This document shows, in pieces, positions 16,843-24,998 of a DNA stretch of 41,539 nt. The DNA comes from JAZDFC01 sp043808235 (lineage in GTDB: Bacteria > Bacteroidota > Ignavibacteria > Ignavibacteriales > Melioribacteraceae): NCBI GenBank assembly GCA_043808235.1, contig JAZDFC010000076.1:1-41539 (forward strand). Direction: 5' to 3'. The position numbers were made by a program, and so were the translations under genes. The notes below the pieces were generated by a model. That model was not told the origin of the DNA, made no database searches, and worked only from the letters and a program-made list of their open reading frames with translations. Each line of letters begins with the position of its first letter. Positions within the stretch are counted from its first letter, which is position 1.

Positions 16843-19800
16843 TTATTTCAATAGCAGCATTTTCTTAGAACTAACAAAGTCTCCTGCTCTTAACTTATAG
16901 ATATAAACTCCGCTTGTCAATTCAGCGGCGTTGAAATTAACTTCGTAATAACCTGCTCGTTTTGGTTCGTCAACCAGCGTTACAACTTCATTACCAAGAA
17001 TATCATATATCTTTAACGTAATATGTTGTAGAGACGGGATATATCCCGTCTCTACGGTGGGTACTGCGTATCTAATTGTTGTCGTTGGATTAAAAGGATT
17101 CGGATAATTCTGGCTCAGCTCAAATTCTGTTGGAATTGTTTGTTGATCTTGAACGTCGTTAATTGAATTTACCACCATTGTTAACGGGATAATGATATTA
17201 CCACCGTTACTTGTTATAGAAACTTGCCCGGTATAATTTCCCGGAGCTAAACCTGTAGCATTTAACGTAACTGTAATAATTTGTTCATTTGAAGCTGCAA
17301 CATTCCCGCTTGAAGGTTGAACTGTGAGCCGTGTTACTCCACTTGTAACATTTACAGTCCCGCTCGCTATTCCTGTCGCTCCATCGTTATCTGTTACCGT
17401 TAATGAATAATTGAAAGAACCCTCGGTTGCATACGAATGATTTATTGTTACGTTAGAGCTTGTGCCCCCGTCGCCAAAATTCCAAACATAACTCGATATG
17501 GTTCCGTCGTTGTCGTAAGATTGCGAAGCATCGAATGAAATATTCTCTCCAATCAGGGCTTGGTTTTTAGATACCTGTGCAATCGCAACCGGATTTACAT
17601 TACCTCCGCCGGTGATTGTACCAATTGCCCGAATTACGAAAGCTCCATTCTCAAATCCTGCAACAGAATTTAAAGGTATCAAATTACTCGAGTCGTCGAG
17701 ATAAAAACTTTTATTCAGTATTTGAGCATCCTCATCGGTTCCAGCGGGGTAGTCAATTGATGAGAGCTGAGTTTCGATGTTGAGGTAAAATTTATCACCG
17801 GTCGTGAAATTAATCGGAGTATCAATATACACGGTATTCCATGCACCTTCGGAGGAGATAGTTCCGAAAATTGTACCGTCAGCAAGAACGTTTAAGCCAG
17901 CATCGTAAACAGCAACATAAAGCATATTTAAGAATGAATTTTCTGATCTCATAAAAAATTCGAAACTATCAAGTTCAAAATTAAAATTGGTCATATCAAA
18001 TTCATTTAGCCACGAAAATGCGCTGCCGTCGCCATAACCCACAAAACTATCTACCGATTCATTACCATCATCCAAAATTAGTTTATCGGTTCCAAGTATC
18101 TCATCATTCTTATTCACATTTTGTTTTGATGCAGCAACTGAAAAAGGTGAATCTTGATTTATTTTTTTTAATGATTTTGATGAGTGCCGGAGGTAATATT
18201 CATCATGTAAATTTGTTGTGATTGATTTTCGCTTTTGAATTCTATTAAAAGCCCGTCCCGGATTCTGATTAAAATTGCCGGATGCTGTAATATTATAATT
18301 CAAAGTTTGATCGCCAATATTCTGCAATTGAAAAGTAGTTGACGCAGATGAACCACTGTTGACTTGAATATTTAATTGTTGAGAAGTAACCGATGCAATG
18401 GCGCCGGATCCACTTTGAGAATTTCCGGTGAAGGCCCCTCTACCATGGGTACCGACTAAAACTTTACCATCTGATTTTCGGGAGGTCAAATAATTACATA
18501 CCGTGTTACCGATTACATTAGCACCTTCTTTTATCCATGATGTATTAGCGCCATTTAATGCGGTTGTTGAATATAGTCCAATACTGGTTGCAACAAAATA
18601 TTGTTTACTTCCATTTGAAGGCACTATCGTAGCAGATCGAATCGAAGGTCCCGGATTTTGCGTATCACCGGTTAAATTACCTTCAATTGTTGTAAATGAA
18701 TCCCCACCGTTTGTTGAGTGGAACAGACCAACTATGTTATAATTTGAAAGGACAACAATAATTTCATTTCCATCATCCGGGTTAATTGCTATGTTATGAA
18801 TATAAGCTCCGTCTGCAACTCCGGGAAGCGTTAATTCAACAGCTCCTGAGGATGCTGTGGTTGCGTTGTTTAATCTATATAGTTTTGGTACCAATGGATT
18901 ATTATTACTTGCACTGCTGGCACCATAATAAAGTCGATGAGTAGGATTGCTAATTGAAACTTGCAAAGCGGTAATTGTATAATTATTTGGTACGCCAAGA
19001 CTTGTGAGTTTTGTCCACCCGGTTGTGATTCCATCGTTAAAGCTCGAATTGTAAGGGAGTGAATTCAATTGGTTATTTCTCCATAATGAATTTCCCGCAG
19101 GGTAATACATATAATTTTCATCATTAGGATCGACGACATAAGGATTAATAAATAATTGGTTGGCAGCATTGCGTGGTGTAATATTACTCCAGCCTGCATC
19201 GCGTGTTGGATTGCCCGAGGAATTATAATCAATTCGTAAAACAGCGCCAAGCTGTGCTGATCCGTATGCAAATTCATTCCCGAAATAAGCATAAGCACCA
19301 TCGCCTGTTGTAATATCTTCTGAATTTGTCGGGCTTGTTCCATTGAATCTGAAAAATGGACTTCCGTTATCTTGTGTACCGCCGAGAATTCTATCGTCCC
19401 CGGCTTCATCGGGCATTGTAACCATATAAAATTGAGTTACATTATAACCATTATTTTTATCTATCCAGGGGAAATATGTTGCATACGACGTTGTAGTAAT
19501 ATCTTCTGCGTAACTTAATCCTCCATCGTGACCAAACCAGACTTTTTTCGGATCAGTCGGATCAAAGGCAAAGGAGTGAATATCCGGGTGTAAATTCGGA
19601 TAAAAGAAGGATTCGGTATTATAACCTCCAATCCAATCGTTCTTTTGATTATTTGGTTTTGAGCTAAATCCATTTGTAGATCGGAATAAACTTGTCGCAC
19701 CAAGTACGATAAGATTCTCATCATCGGGTTTAATAGCCAAAGTCATATTATAATTGCCCTGTGTATGAATGTAATCCTCGAAATCCTGGTTAAAGTCCGG

Positions 19801-20916
19801 CATGTTAGCGGAACGATCAACCACAGCTTTTGTGGAGTAAGTGATTTTATAGAATCCAATTTTGTCCTTTCCAAAAAAATCGGCGCCTTCATTAGCAAAC
19901 ATGTAAAGAGAATTAGGATTTGATGGGGCGAATGACAAAACGCTTCGCTCGCAGTCGGCTGAAAGTTGTGATATGGTGATATATTCCCAGTTGGTGCCAT
20001 CATTTGTTGATTTGTATACTCCCGGTGTATTCGCTTGAGTACTATTCCAACCGACGGCAGAAAGGACTGCTGCTAAATCACCGTTAGAATTTACAACTAC
20101 ATCGCAATACACGTGATCGTTAACGCTTCCGAGAATTGAAGTGAAATTGGTTCCTCCATTCGTCGATCTTAAAATTCCTATACCATTTGCGGCAATATAC
20201 ACGTAACCGTTTCTCGGGCTAACCACAACACGCGAACATAAATCGAATTCACCGTCCCATGCAGTGGGATCATCGCTAACAGTATTATTCAGGGCAGACC
20301 AGGATTCACCGTTATCGGTTGATTTGAAAACTCCATCTCCGTAAAACAACGCCGACCATCCCTGCGCGCTTGCGGAATTACCGTCATATTCACCGGTGGT
20401 GTAGTACCAAATATTTGTACTGCCTGAGCGAGGATCCTGTGCAATTGAGGTAACGCTTAAGAAATCCTCGGGACTACTCTTCATTGCCCAGGTAACACCT
20501 TTGTCGGTCGATTTCCAAATTCCGCCGGATACTCCGCCAGCAATTATCACATTCGGATTTGTTTTGTCAACGGCAAGAGCACGCGTTCTTCCACCGACAT
20601 CCTTTGGACCAGCCTCTTGCCATGTATATTGTAATATGCTTTTGTTAACAGAAGAAGAATTACGATCCAGTGATTTCGCAAATTCCAATTCAAGATGACG
20701 AATATTATCGGGTATTTTATTTGTTACAGGATCGCGCATTAAATTGAAAAAGTATTCGGCTCTACCTTCCCGTTCTTGCATTTCTGATTTTGGTGAAGAA
20801 CTGCTACGCATTTTAATTTTGTTTTGCTCGGTTGCACTACCTATTATGAGGAGTGTAACGATTGCAATCAAGAATGAACTAAATAAAATGTAAATAGTAT
20901 TTTTTGAACTCTTCAT
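16843..20916 (-). CDS. Giant BNR-propeller/PKD surface protein with T9SS type A sorting domain
   Basis: A 1357-residue protein. The N-terminal membrane or signal segment is about 8-27. Residues about 95-850 form one or two beta-propellers of the BNR/sortilin type (GGRTRALAVDKTNPNVIIAGG, SGGIWKSTDKGVTW, KSTDNGESW, RSTNGGTNF, HSTNGGDSF, and VGTHGRGAF at the end). Residues about 855-890 are an Ig-like stretch, and about 940-1100 a beta-sandwich. Residues about 1110-1195 are a PKD domain (SYDNDGTISSYVWNFGDGGTSS). The T9SS sorting domain is about 1265-1357, with the 28-bp palindrome at 17028-17055. The ATG lies 1 bp after the TAA of the upstream lipoprotein gene, whose last codons supply the GAGGAA ribosome site, so the two are translationally coupled. 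Function is unknown; a surface adhesin or hydrolase scaffold is plausible. Confidence 0.9.
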   Translation of the reverse strand: MKSSKNTIYILFSSFLIAIVTLLIIGSATEQNKIKMRSSSSPKSEMQEREGRAEYFFNLMRDPVTNKIPDNIRHLELEFAKSLDRNSSSVNKSILQYTWQEAGPKDVGGRTRALAVDKTNPNVIIAGGVSGGIWKSTDKGVTWAMKSSPEDFLSVTSIAQDPRSGSTNIWYYTTGEYDGNSASAQGWSALFYGDGVFKSTDNGESWSALNNTVSDDPTAWDGEFDLCSRVVVSPRNGYVYIAANGIGILRSTNGGTNFTSILGSVNDHVYCDVVVNSNGDLAAVLSAVGWNSTQANTPGVYKSTNDGTNWEYITISQLSADCERSVLSFAPSNPNSLYMFANEGADFFGKDKIGFYKITYSTKAVVDRSANMPDFNQDFEDYIHTQGNYNMTLAIKPDDENLIVLGATSLFRSTNGFSSKPNNQKNDWIGGYNTESFFYPNLHPDIHSFAFDPTDPKKVWFGHDGGLSYAEDITTTSYATYFPWIDKNNGYNVTQFYMVTMPDEAGDDRILGGTQDNGSPFFRFNGTSPTNSEDITTGDGAYAYFGNEFAYGSAQLGAVLRIDYNSSGNPTRDAGWSNITPRNAANQLFINPYVVDPNDENYMYYPAGNSLWRNNQLNSLPYNSSFNDGITTGWTKLTSLGVPNNYTITALQVSISNPTHRLYYGASSASNNNPLVPKLYRLNNATTASSGAVELTLPGVADGAYIHNIAINPDDGNEIIVVLSNYNIVGLFHSTNGGDSFTTIEGNLTGDTQNPGPSIRSATIVPSNGSKQYFVATSIGLYSTTALNGANTSWIKEGANVIGNTVCNYLTSRKSDGKVLVGTHGRGAFTGNSQSGSGAIASVTSQQLNIQVNSGSSASTTFQLQNIGDQTLNYNITASGNFNQNPGRAFNRIQKRKSITTNLHDEYYLRHSSKSLKKINQDSPFSVAASKQNVNKNDEILGTDKLILDDGNESVDSFVGYGDGSAFSWLNEFDMTNFNFELDSFEFFMRSENSFLNMLYVAVYDAGLNVLADGTIFGTISSEGAWNTVYIDTPINFTTGDKFYLNIETQLSSIDYPAGTDEDAQILNKSFYLDDSSNLIPLNSVAGFENGAFVIRAIGTITGGGNVNPVAIAQVSKNQALIGENISFDASQSYDNDGTISSYVWNFGDGGTSSNVTINHSYATEGSFNYSLTVTDNDGATGIASGTVNVTSGVTRLTVQPSSGNVAASNEQIITVTLNATGLAPGNYTGQVSITSNGGNIIIPLTMVVNSINDVQDQQTIPTEFELSQNYPNPFNPTTTIRYAVPTVETGYIPSLQHITLKIYDILGNEVVTLVDEPKRAGYYEVNFNAAELTSGVYIYKLRAGDFVSSKKMLLLK
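17028..17055. repeat. 28-bp palindrome (GTAGAGAC family) inside a T9SS domain
   Basis: Perfect copy at the same sorting-domain position, encoding VETGYIPSLQ; fifth T9SS gene with this insert. Confidence 0.95.
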
Positions 20917-20917
20917 T

Positions 20918-21367
20918 TTATTCCTCTCTCGAAGTACTTTGTCTTATATAAATAATTCTTATTGAACCATTGGTAGGAACTGATTTTCCTGCTGGAGATG
21001 ATTTCAATAAAAATTCATAAATGTTATTTTTAAGAATTTCACTTCCTCCGCTTATGCTTTTAGTTTCGTATTCAGCTTGAGGGATTTCGATATCGATAAT
21101 ACTGGATGGACTAAAAATAGGGGCCGCTGATCCATATTCAAGAATTTCTTCAATACAAACTTGAAGGCAGTAAACATTGTCCTGTTGGATGATTGATTTA
21201 ACCTCTCCAAGAATCTTTACGGTTCCGGGTTCGGGCGGTTTTGAATAATTTTTAGTTAGGGAATCGGAAGGAGCGTTTTCTTTATAGTTCTCGGTTTCGC
21301 TTGAGCACGCCAATAAGGCGGATAATGATATTAAAATCATTACTATACTTCGTAAGAATGATTTCAA
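20918..21367 (-). CDS. Small putative lipoprotein, function unknown
   Basis: A 149-residue protein with lipoprotein signal (MKSFLRSIVMILISLSALLAC, lipobox LLAC, Cys21). The mature part has a Ser/Lys/Pro-rich linker and then a compact beta-rich domain (about 48-145: TVKILGEVKSIIQ ... IRIIYIRQ) containing Cys residues in YCLQVCIEE. It is not a family I recognise. It is the first gene of an operon with the giant T9SS protein (1-bp gap) and the GH18 protein, behind the promoter at 21419-21447. Confidence 0.75.
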   Translation of the reverse strand: MKSFLRSIVMILISLSALLACSSETENYKENAPSDSLTKNYSKPPEPGTVKILGEVKSIIQQDNVYCLQVCIEEILEYGSAAPIFSPSSIIDIEIPQAEYETKSISGGSEILKNNIYEFLLKSSPAGKSVPTNGSIRIIYIRQSTSREE

Positions 21368-21418
21368 GGTTTTCTCTTTAAAAGTTGAAAAATTACTTCA
21401 CTAAATCCGGAAACTCAC

Positions 21419-21447
21419 ATTACATATTATTGCTTTTTATTTGTCAA
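21419..21447 (-). promoter_or_regulatory. Sigma70-like promoter for the 21367-15022 operon
   Basis: On the minus strand, -35 TTGACA (21442-21447) and -10 TGTAAT (21419-21424) are separated by exactly 17 bp. The -35 is a perfect match and the -10 has one mismatch. The start of transcription would lie near 21412, about 45 bp before the lipoprotein ATG. Confidence 0.6.
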
Positions 21448-21918
21448 ATGAATGTACAGCCTTTCAAAAAGATAATCTCCCTTTATAAGAGCTAACATTA
21501 AAAGCTAAAGCAAATGTAAGAAAGAAAATGGGAAATGTAATTTTTTTTAGTTTCTCATTTTTATCCATCTTCCATTTGCCATTTATCATATGACATCTCA
21601 TAAGTTACATTCAAACATGATAATGGTAACTTCTTTAGTGAAAATACATAAGAAATTTGTAAAAGAAAAATATGTTGGGATAGAAAGATTCAAGAATTGC
21701 CAGTATATATTTTTACATCGTAAATAAATAAATCTCGAAAATACTGGAAGAGTTATTCTTCTAAACCGTCGTGCATATTTTATGGTCTTATCAAAAAGGT
21801 TAATAAAGATTCGGTATGTCGTATATTCATCCGAGGTTATCTCAAAATCATCGGAGCGGTGAACGTTAAGAACAAGTTCAAATCCTCTTTAAAAATTGGC
21901 AAGAGTATAAAAATAGTA
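21448..21918. other. Gene-free divergent intergenic stretch
   Basis: About 470 AT-rich bases between the minus-strand operon promoter and the plus-strand promoter. I see no credible reading frame or RNA gene. It contains one perfect 7-bp inverted repeat AAGTTAC / GTAACTT (21602-21608 and 21626-21632) of unknown use. Confidence 0.6.
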
Positions 21919-21951
21919 CTTGCAATTATAGAATCATTTTCTTTACTTTTG
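21919..21951 (+). promoter_or_regulatory. Bacteroidota-type promoter for the STAS-like gene
   Basis: TACTTTTG (21944-21951) matches the Bacteroidota -7 consensus TAnnTTTG. CTTG (21919-21922), one base off the -33 TTTG, lies 21 bp upstream. The transcript would start near 21958, leaving a leader of about 110 bases that contains the hairpin 21965-22015. Confidence 0.45.
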
Positions 21952-21964
21952 TGCGAGAAAAATT

Positions 21965-22015
21965 ATTCGGGATGTTAGGCTTATCGTTTCCAATGTAACA
22001 AAGGACATCCTGAAT
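21965..22015 (+). promoter_or_regulatory. Leader hairpin in the 5' untranslated region
   Basis: ATTCGGGATGT (21965-21975) pairs with ACATCCTGAAT (22005-22015) over 11 positions, one of them a G-U pair, enclosing a 29-base loop. It starts about 7 bases after the predicted transcript start and lies 56 bases before the ATG of the STAS-like gene. There is no T-run after it, so it is not a terminator. It may be a stability element or a regulatory RNA structure. Confidence 0.4.
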
Positions 22016-22071
22016 TAAAAATAATTCTTAATGTGGACTTAATCTTGTAACTTCATAGTCGGGAGTAACAA

Positions 22072-22497
22072 ATGTCTTACATACTTACCTTATCTAATGA
22101 TAGCGTCTATCTAATTTTAAGAGTCAGGGGAGATCTCACAGCCAAACTTGCTCTGAAGTATAATCTCATAGCACATAATTTGGGGCAGGAGATTGGGATT
22201 AATCGCTATTTAATTGACCTTACTGAATCCCGGAATGTTGATTCTATTATCAACAATTATTATTTCGCTTACAACGATATGAATAATCCCGGAATTGACA
22301 AAACAGCTTTCACTGCTTTTTTGGTTAATGCAGATGATAAATCGCATGATATTGTTGAAACATTTGCCAAAAATGCAGGCTTGAACGTTAGCTTATTTAC
22401 AAATTGGAATGATGCCGAAAGATTTCTCAATCCCATTGAAAATGTTAGTCAAAAAAGGCGGATTAGTTATAGAACCAAATCGGCGGTGAGCGCTTAA
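22072..22497 (+). CDS. STAS/SpoIIAA-like domain protein
   Basis: A 141-residue soluble protein starting at ATG 22072 with GGGAG about 8 bases upstream. The layout of alternating strands and helices (VYLILRVRGDLTAKLALKY ... RYLIDLTESRNVDSI ... FTAFLVN ... DDKSHDIVETFAKNAGLNVSLFTNWNDAERFL) fits the SpoIIAA-like/STAS fold found in uncharacterised single-domain proteins. The C-terminus is basic (QKRRISYRTKS). These proteins often act as regulators or lipid/nucleotide binders, but the role here is unknown. It is the first of a plus-strand group leading to the sigma-FecR protein. The family call is by pattern only. Confidence 0.6.
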   Translation: MSYILTLSNDSVYLILRVRGDLTAKLALKYNLIAHNLGQEIGINRYLIDLTESRNVDSIINNYYFAYNDMNNPGIDKTAFTAFLVNADDKSHDIVETFAKNAGLNVSLFTNWNDAERFLNPIENVSQKRRISYRTKSAVSA

Positions 22498-22736
22498 CAA
22501 CGATTTGCCATTGGGTGATGCAGTAATTCTAACGATTGAATTGTTTTTCGGAAATCTATCTCCATCCGTTTATTAGAATCATCTTTAAATGTGAAAATAG
22601 TAATACCAAATTGATTATCCGTCAAAATCATCTTTTCTCCGCATAATAAATATTTTCCTTTTTATATGCCCGATAAAGTTAAAAGAGAAAAAAATAATCC
22701 GATAATTATTCTAAAAGAAAATAATTTGGTGAGAAA

Positions 22737-23123
22737 TTGGGGATTCAACAGTTATTGCTTTATACTATTGGAATCATCTTGATAGCAATTGCGATTTTTG
22801 CAGGCTATACGATGGTGCAAAATACTTTCCAGGATTCTAATAGAGAACAACTTGTCGATAAAATATTAAAAGTTTACCAATCCGCCCTACAATACAGGAA
22901 AACACATGGAAGTTTCGGAGGTGGAAGCGGCACTTATAAAGGTTGGAAAATTCCTGACAAATTGAAGAAAACCGAAGCGGGCAATATTTCGTTTACTAGC
23001 GGTATGAATTACATTGTACTTATCGCAGAGGGTAATACTAAAGGGTGGGATGGAAATAACGTTACCCGTGTATGGGTAAGATTCCACGATCGAAACGGTA
23101 ATACAATACGATTTGCAAATTAA
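22737..23123 (+). CDS. Pilin-like membrane-anchored protein
   Basis: A 128-residue protein that starts at TTG 22737 with GGTGAG 3 bases upstream; no in-frame ATG precedes the hydrophobic segment. Residues 2-27 (GIQQLLLYTIGIILIAIAIFAGYTMV) form one N-terminal hydrophobic helix like that of type IV pilins and pseudopilins, but without a basic leader or Glu5. After a helix (about 30-55) comes a globular part with SFGGGSGTYKGWKIP and GNTKGWDGNNVTRVWV. I recall similar short proteins from Ignavibacteria and related groups, annotated as hypothetical. It ends 12 bp before the sigma-FecR gene and is probably co-transcribed. Confidence 0.65.
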   Translation: MGIQQLLLYTIGIILIAIAIFAGYTMVQNTFQDSNREQLVDKILKVYQSALQYRKTHGSFGGGSGTYKGWKIPDKLKKTEAGNISFTSGMNYIVLIAEGNTKGWDGNNVTRVWVRFHDRNGNTIRFAN

Positions 23124-23135
23124 TATGATTATTAA

Positions 23136-24860
23136 ATGATATCCGAAACAAATTATTTCTGGAGTTTAATCGAAAGAGCTCAACAAGGGAATAAAAATTC
23201 ATTCCTTGAGTTAGCTAAAATTTTTAAAGATAAAATTTATTTACATGCGCTACGATTGACTGGTAATATTACTCTTGCTGAGAAAGTGACTACTAAACTT
23301 TTTACAAAAGCCTGGCAGCACATTAAATTCCTAACGCCCAATTCTCCATTCGAGCTTTGGTTGAATGGGCTTACGGTTAGTATTGTGGTATCGTATTTTC
23401 GTAAAAAGAAAGATGCTAACGAACCTTTCGCTGATGAAAAGACTGTTAAAGATAGTCCGCCAATAATCTGCAAGGATCGAGCAGATGAAATTTTTCTTAA
23501 CCTAAATATTGAACAGCGCTTAATTTTATTTCTGCATGATTACCAGGGTTACACAACTGAAGATTGTTCAGTGATGTTTAATGAGAAACACATTGACAAA
23601 TTGAAATCTGATCTACATACAGCCCGTTTGAAATTTACTGACACCTGGACAATCGATCTGATGAATTCACTTACAGACAGTGAGTGGGGTAATTTTGTTC
23701 AAGATTTTGAGCAATGGCAAGTTGAAGAACTTTCCATCGAGAACATGACGGATACTTTGAGATTATTAAATAACTACAGGAGAATTCTATCTAATTTTCT
23801 TATTTCAAACGCTACCCCGCCAAACATACTTGACGGATTGCGGAACACTTTGTTTGAGGAAAGCGATAACAAAAATAAAAAAGTCAAAAAAGAAACCGAC
23901 CATGGCAGAAAACTTGATCCTTTGTTGTTGGATGAGTTGACTAAAGATCATGCTAAGGAAGAAAAAGATTCTCTTACGGATGAGATTGCAGAGTTATTTT
24001 CGGTTCCTGATCCAAAAGAAAGAATGCGGGAGAAACGCGCACGACTGCAAAAACATAAAAGAATTTTCATTTATACTATCATCCTGTTATTTGCGGGAAT
24101 TGATTTATATTCCTTAATATCAAATTCTTTTTTAAACTCGACCTTCCCGTGGACAATAGAATCCAGAACAGGTAAAGTCTTAGTTAATGGAGATTATCAT
24201 TCTGGTGAAGTAACTGACGGAGATTTAATTTCGTCCGGCATAAATGTCACGGGGCTTTTATCAATCAAATCCATTGGAAAGATAATTATCCAACCTCATA
24301 CTCAATTGAAAATTCTGAAAGGGAAGTCTGAGGATAATCGCATCGAATTAATAAGCGGTAAAATAAAATTGGAGACTAATACTTATTATCATCGGCTAAC
24401 GATCGAAACTGATAACTATGAATTTTGTGATTACGGATCGAGAGCTGAAATAACAGTACATGGGAAAGATAACGGAGTAATCGAAGTAAAACGCGGTGGA
24501 TTGAGGATAAAGAAAGGAGAATTGATTCTCCCTGTTTTTGAGGATTATATTTACCATCTTGGAGACAAGGCTGCATATTCTTCAATTAATTCTATGATCA
24601 GTGATGAAACAAGGCAAAAGTTGGAACAATCAAGTATTGATACCGGAGATCTTAGAAAATGTATTGAAGGAGCCGGATTAAAAGATTGTGCCACGCTATG
24701 GACATTGCTTTTCTATTACGATCAGCAGACATCGAATACCATATTCGAAAAAATAAATAACCTTGTACCATTACCAAAAACAGAAACTAAGTCAGGCATT
24801 CTCAACAAAGATTTCAATATGCTTAATCGCTGGCTGGACGAAATCGAAGCAAAAATGTAA
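23136..24860 (+). CDS. Single-chain ECF sigma factor / membrane anchor / FecR-like protein
   Basis: A 574-residue protein with an unusual order of parts. Residues about 8-90 resemble sigma region 2 (ELAKIFKDKIYLHALRLTGNITLAEKVTTKLFTKAW). Residues about 115-170 resemble sigma region 4 (LNIEQRLILFLHDYQGYTTEDCSVMFN, helix-turn-helix). Residues 172-300 are helical and charged and include DSEWGNFVQDFEQWQ, reminiscent of the start of anti-sigma domains but without the His/Cys zinc motif. A single membrane helix lies at about 309-330, followed by about 240 residues outside the membrane with a FecR-like beta domain (about 337-480: WTIESRTGKVLVNG ... ISGKIKLETN). Normally sigma factor, anti-sigma and FecR are separate proteins. 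Here one chain would hold the DNA-binding part at the membrane. The sigma regions are divergent, so sigma activity is inferred. Confidence 0.75.
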   Translation: MISETNYFWSLIERAQQGNKNSFLELAKIFKDKIYLHALRLTGNITLAEKVTTKLFTKAWQHIKFLTPNSPFELWLNGLTVSIVVSYFRKKKDANEPFADEKTVKDSPPIICKDRADEIFLNLNIEQRLILFLHDYQGYTTEDCSVMFNEKHIDKLKSDLHTARLKFTDTWTIDLMNSLTDSEWGNFVQDFEQWQVEELSIENMTDTLRLLNNYRRILSNFLISNATPPNILDGLRNTLFEESDNKNKKVKKETDHGRKLDPLLLDELTKDHAKEEKDSLTDEIAELFSVPDPKERMREKRARLQKHKRIFIYTIILLFAGIDLYSLISNSFLNSTFPWTIESRTGKVLVNGDYHSGEVTDGDLISSGINVTGLLSIKSIGKIIIQPHTQLKILKGKSEDNRIELISGKIKLETNTYYHRLTIETDNYEFCDYGSRAEITVHGKDNGVIEVKRGGLRIKKGELILPVFEDYIYHLGDKAAYSSINSMISDETRQKLEQSSIDTGDLRKCIEGAGLKDCATLWTLLFYYDQQTSNTIFEKINNLVPLPKTETKSGILNKDFNMLNRWLDEIEAKM

Positions 24861-24998
24861 AGAACAAAACCATTCGATCATCATACCTCAGAAAATCTTT
24901 TATACGATTTCCCCAAAAAAACAATTAAAGAAATTTGTAACTCTTTTGATGTTTTTGTGTCTAAAGTTTCGAAAATTATTTTTAATTGGGAGAGTAAA

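Noticed and set aside
22498..22736. Separate promoter for the pilin-like gene
   Set aside because: The only TTTG-containing candidate (TAATTTGG) overlaps the ribosome site and lacks proper spacing.
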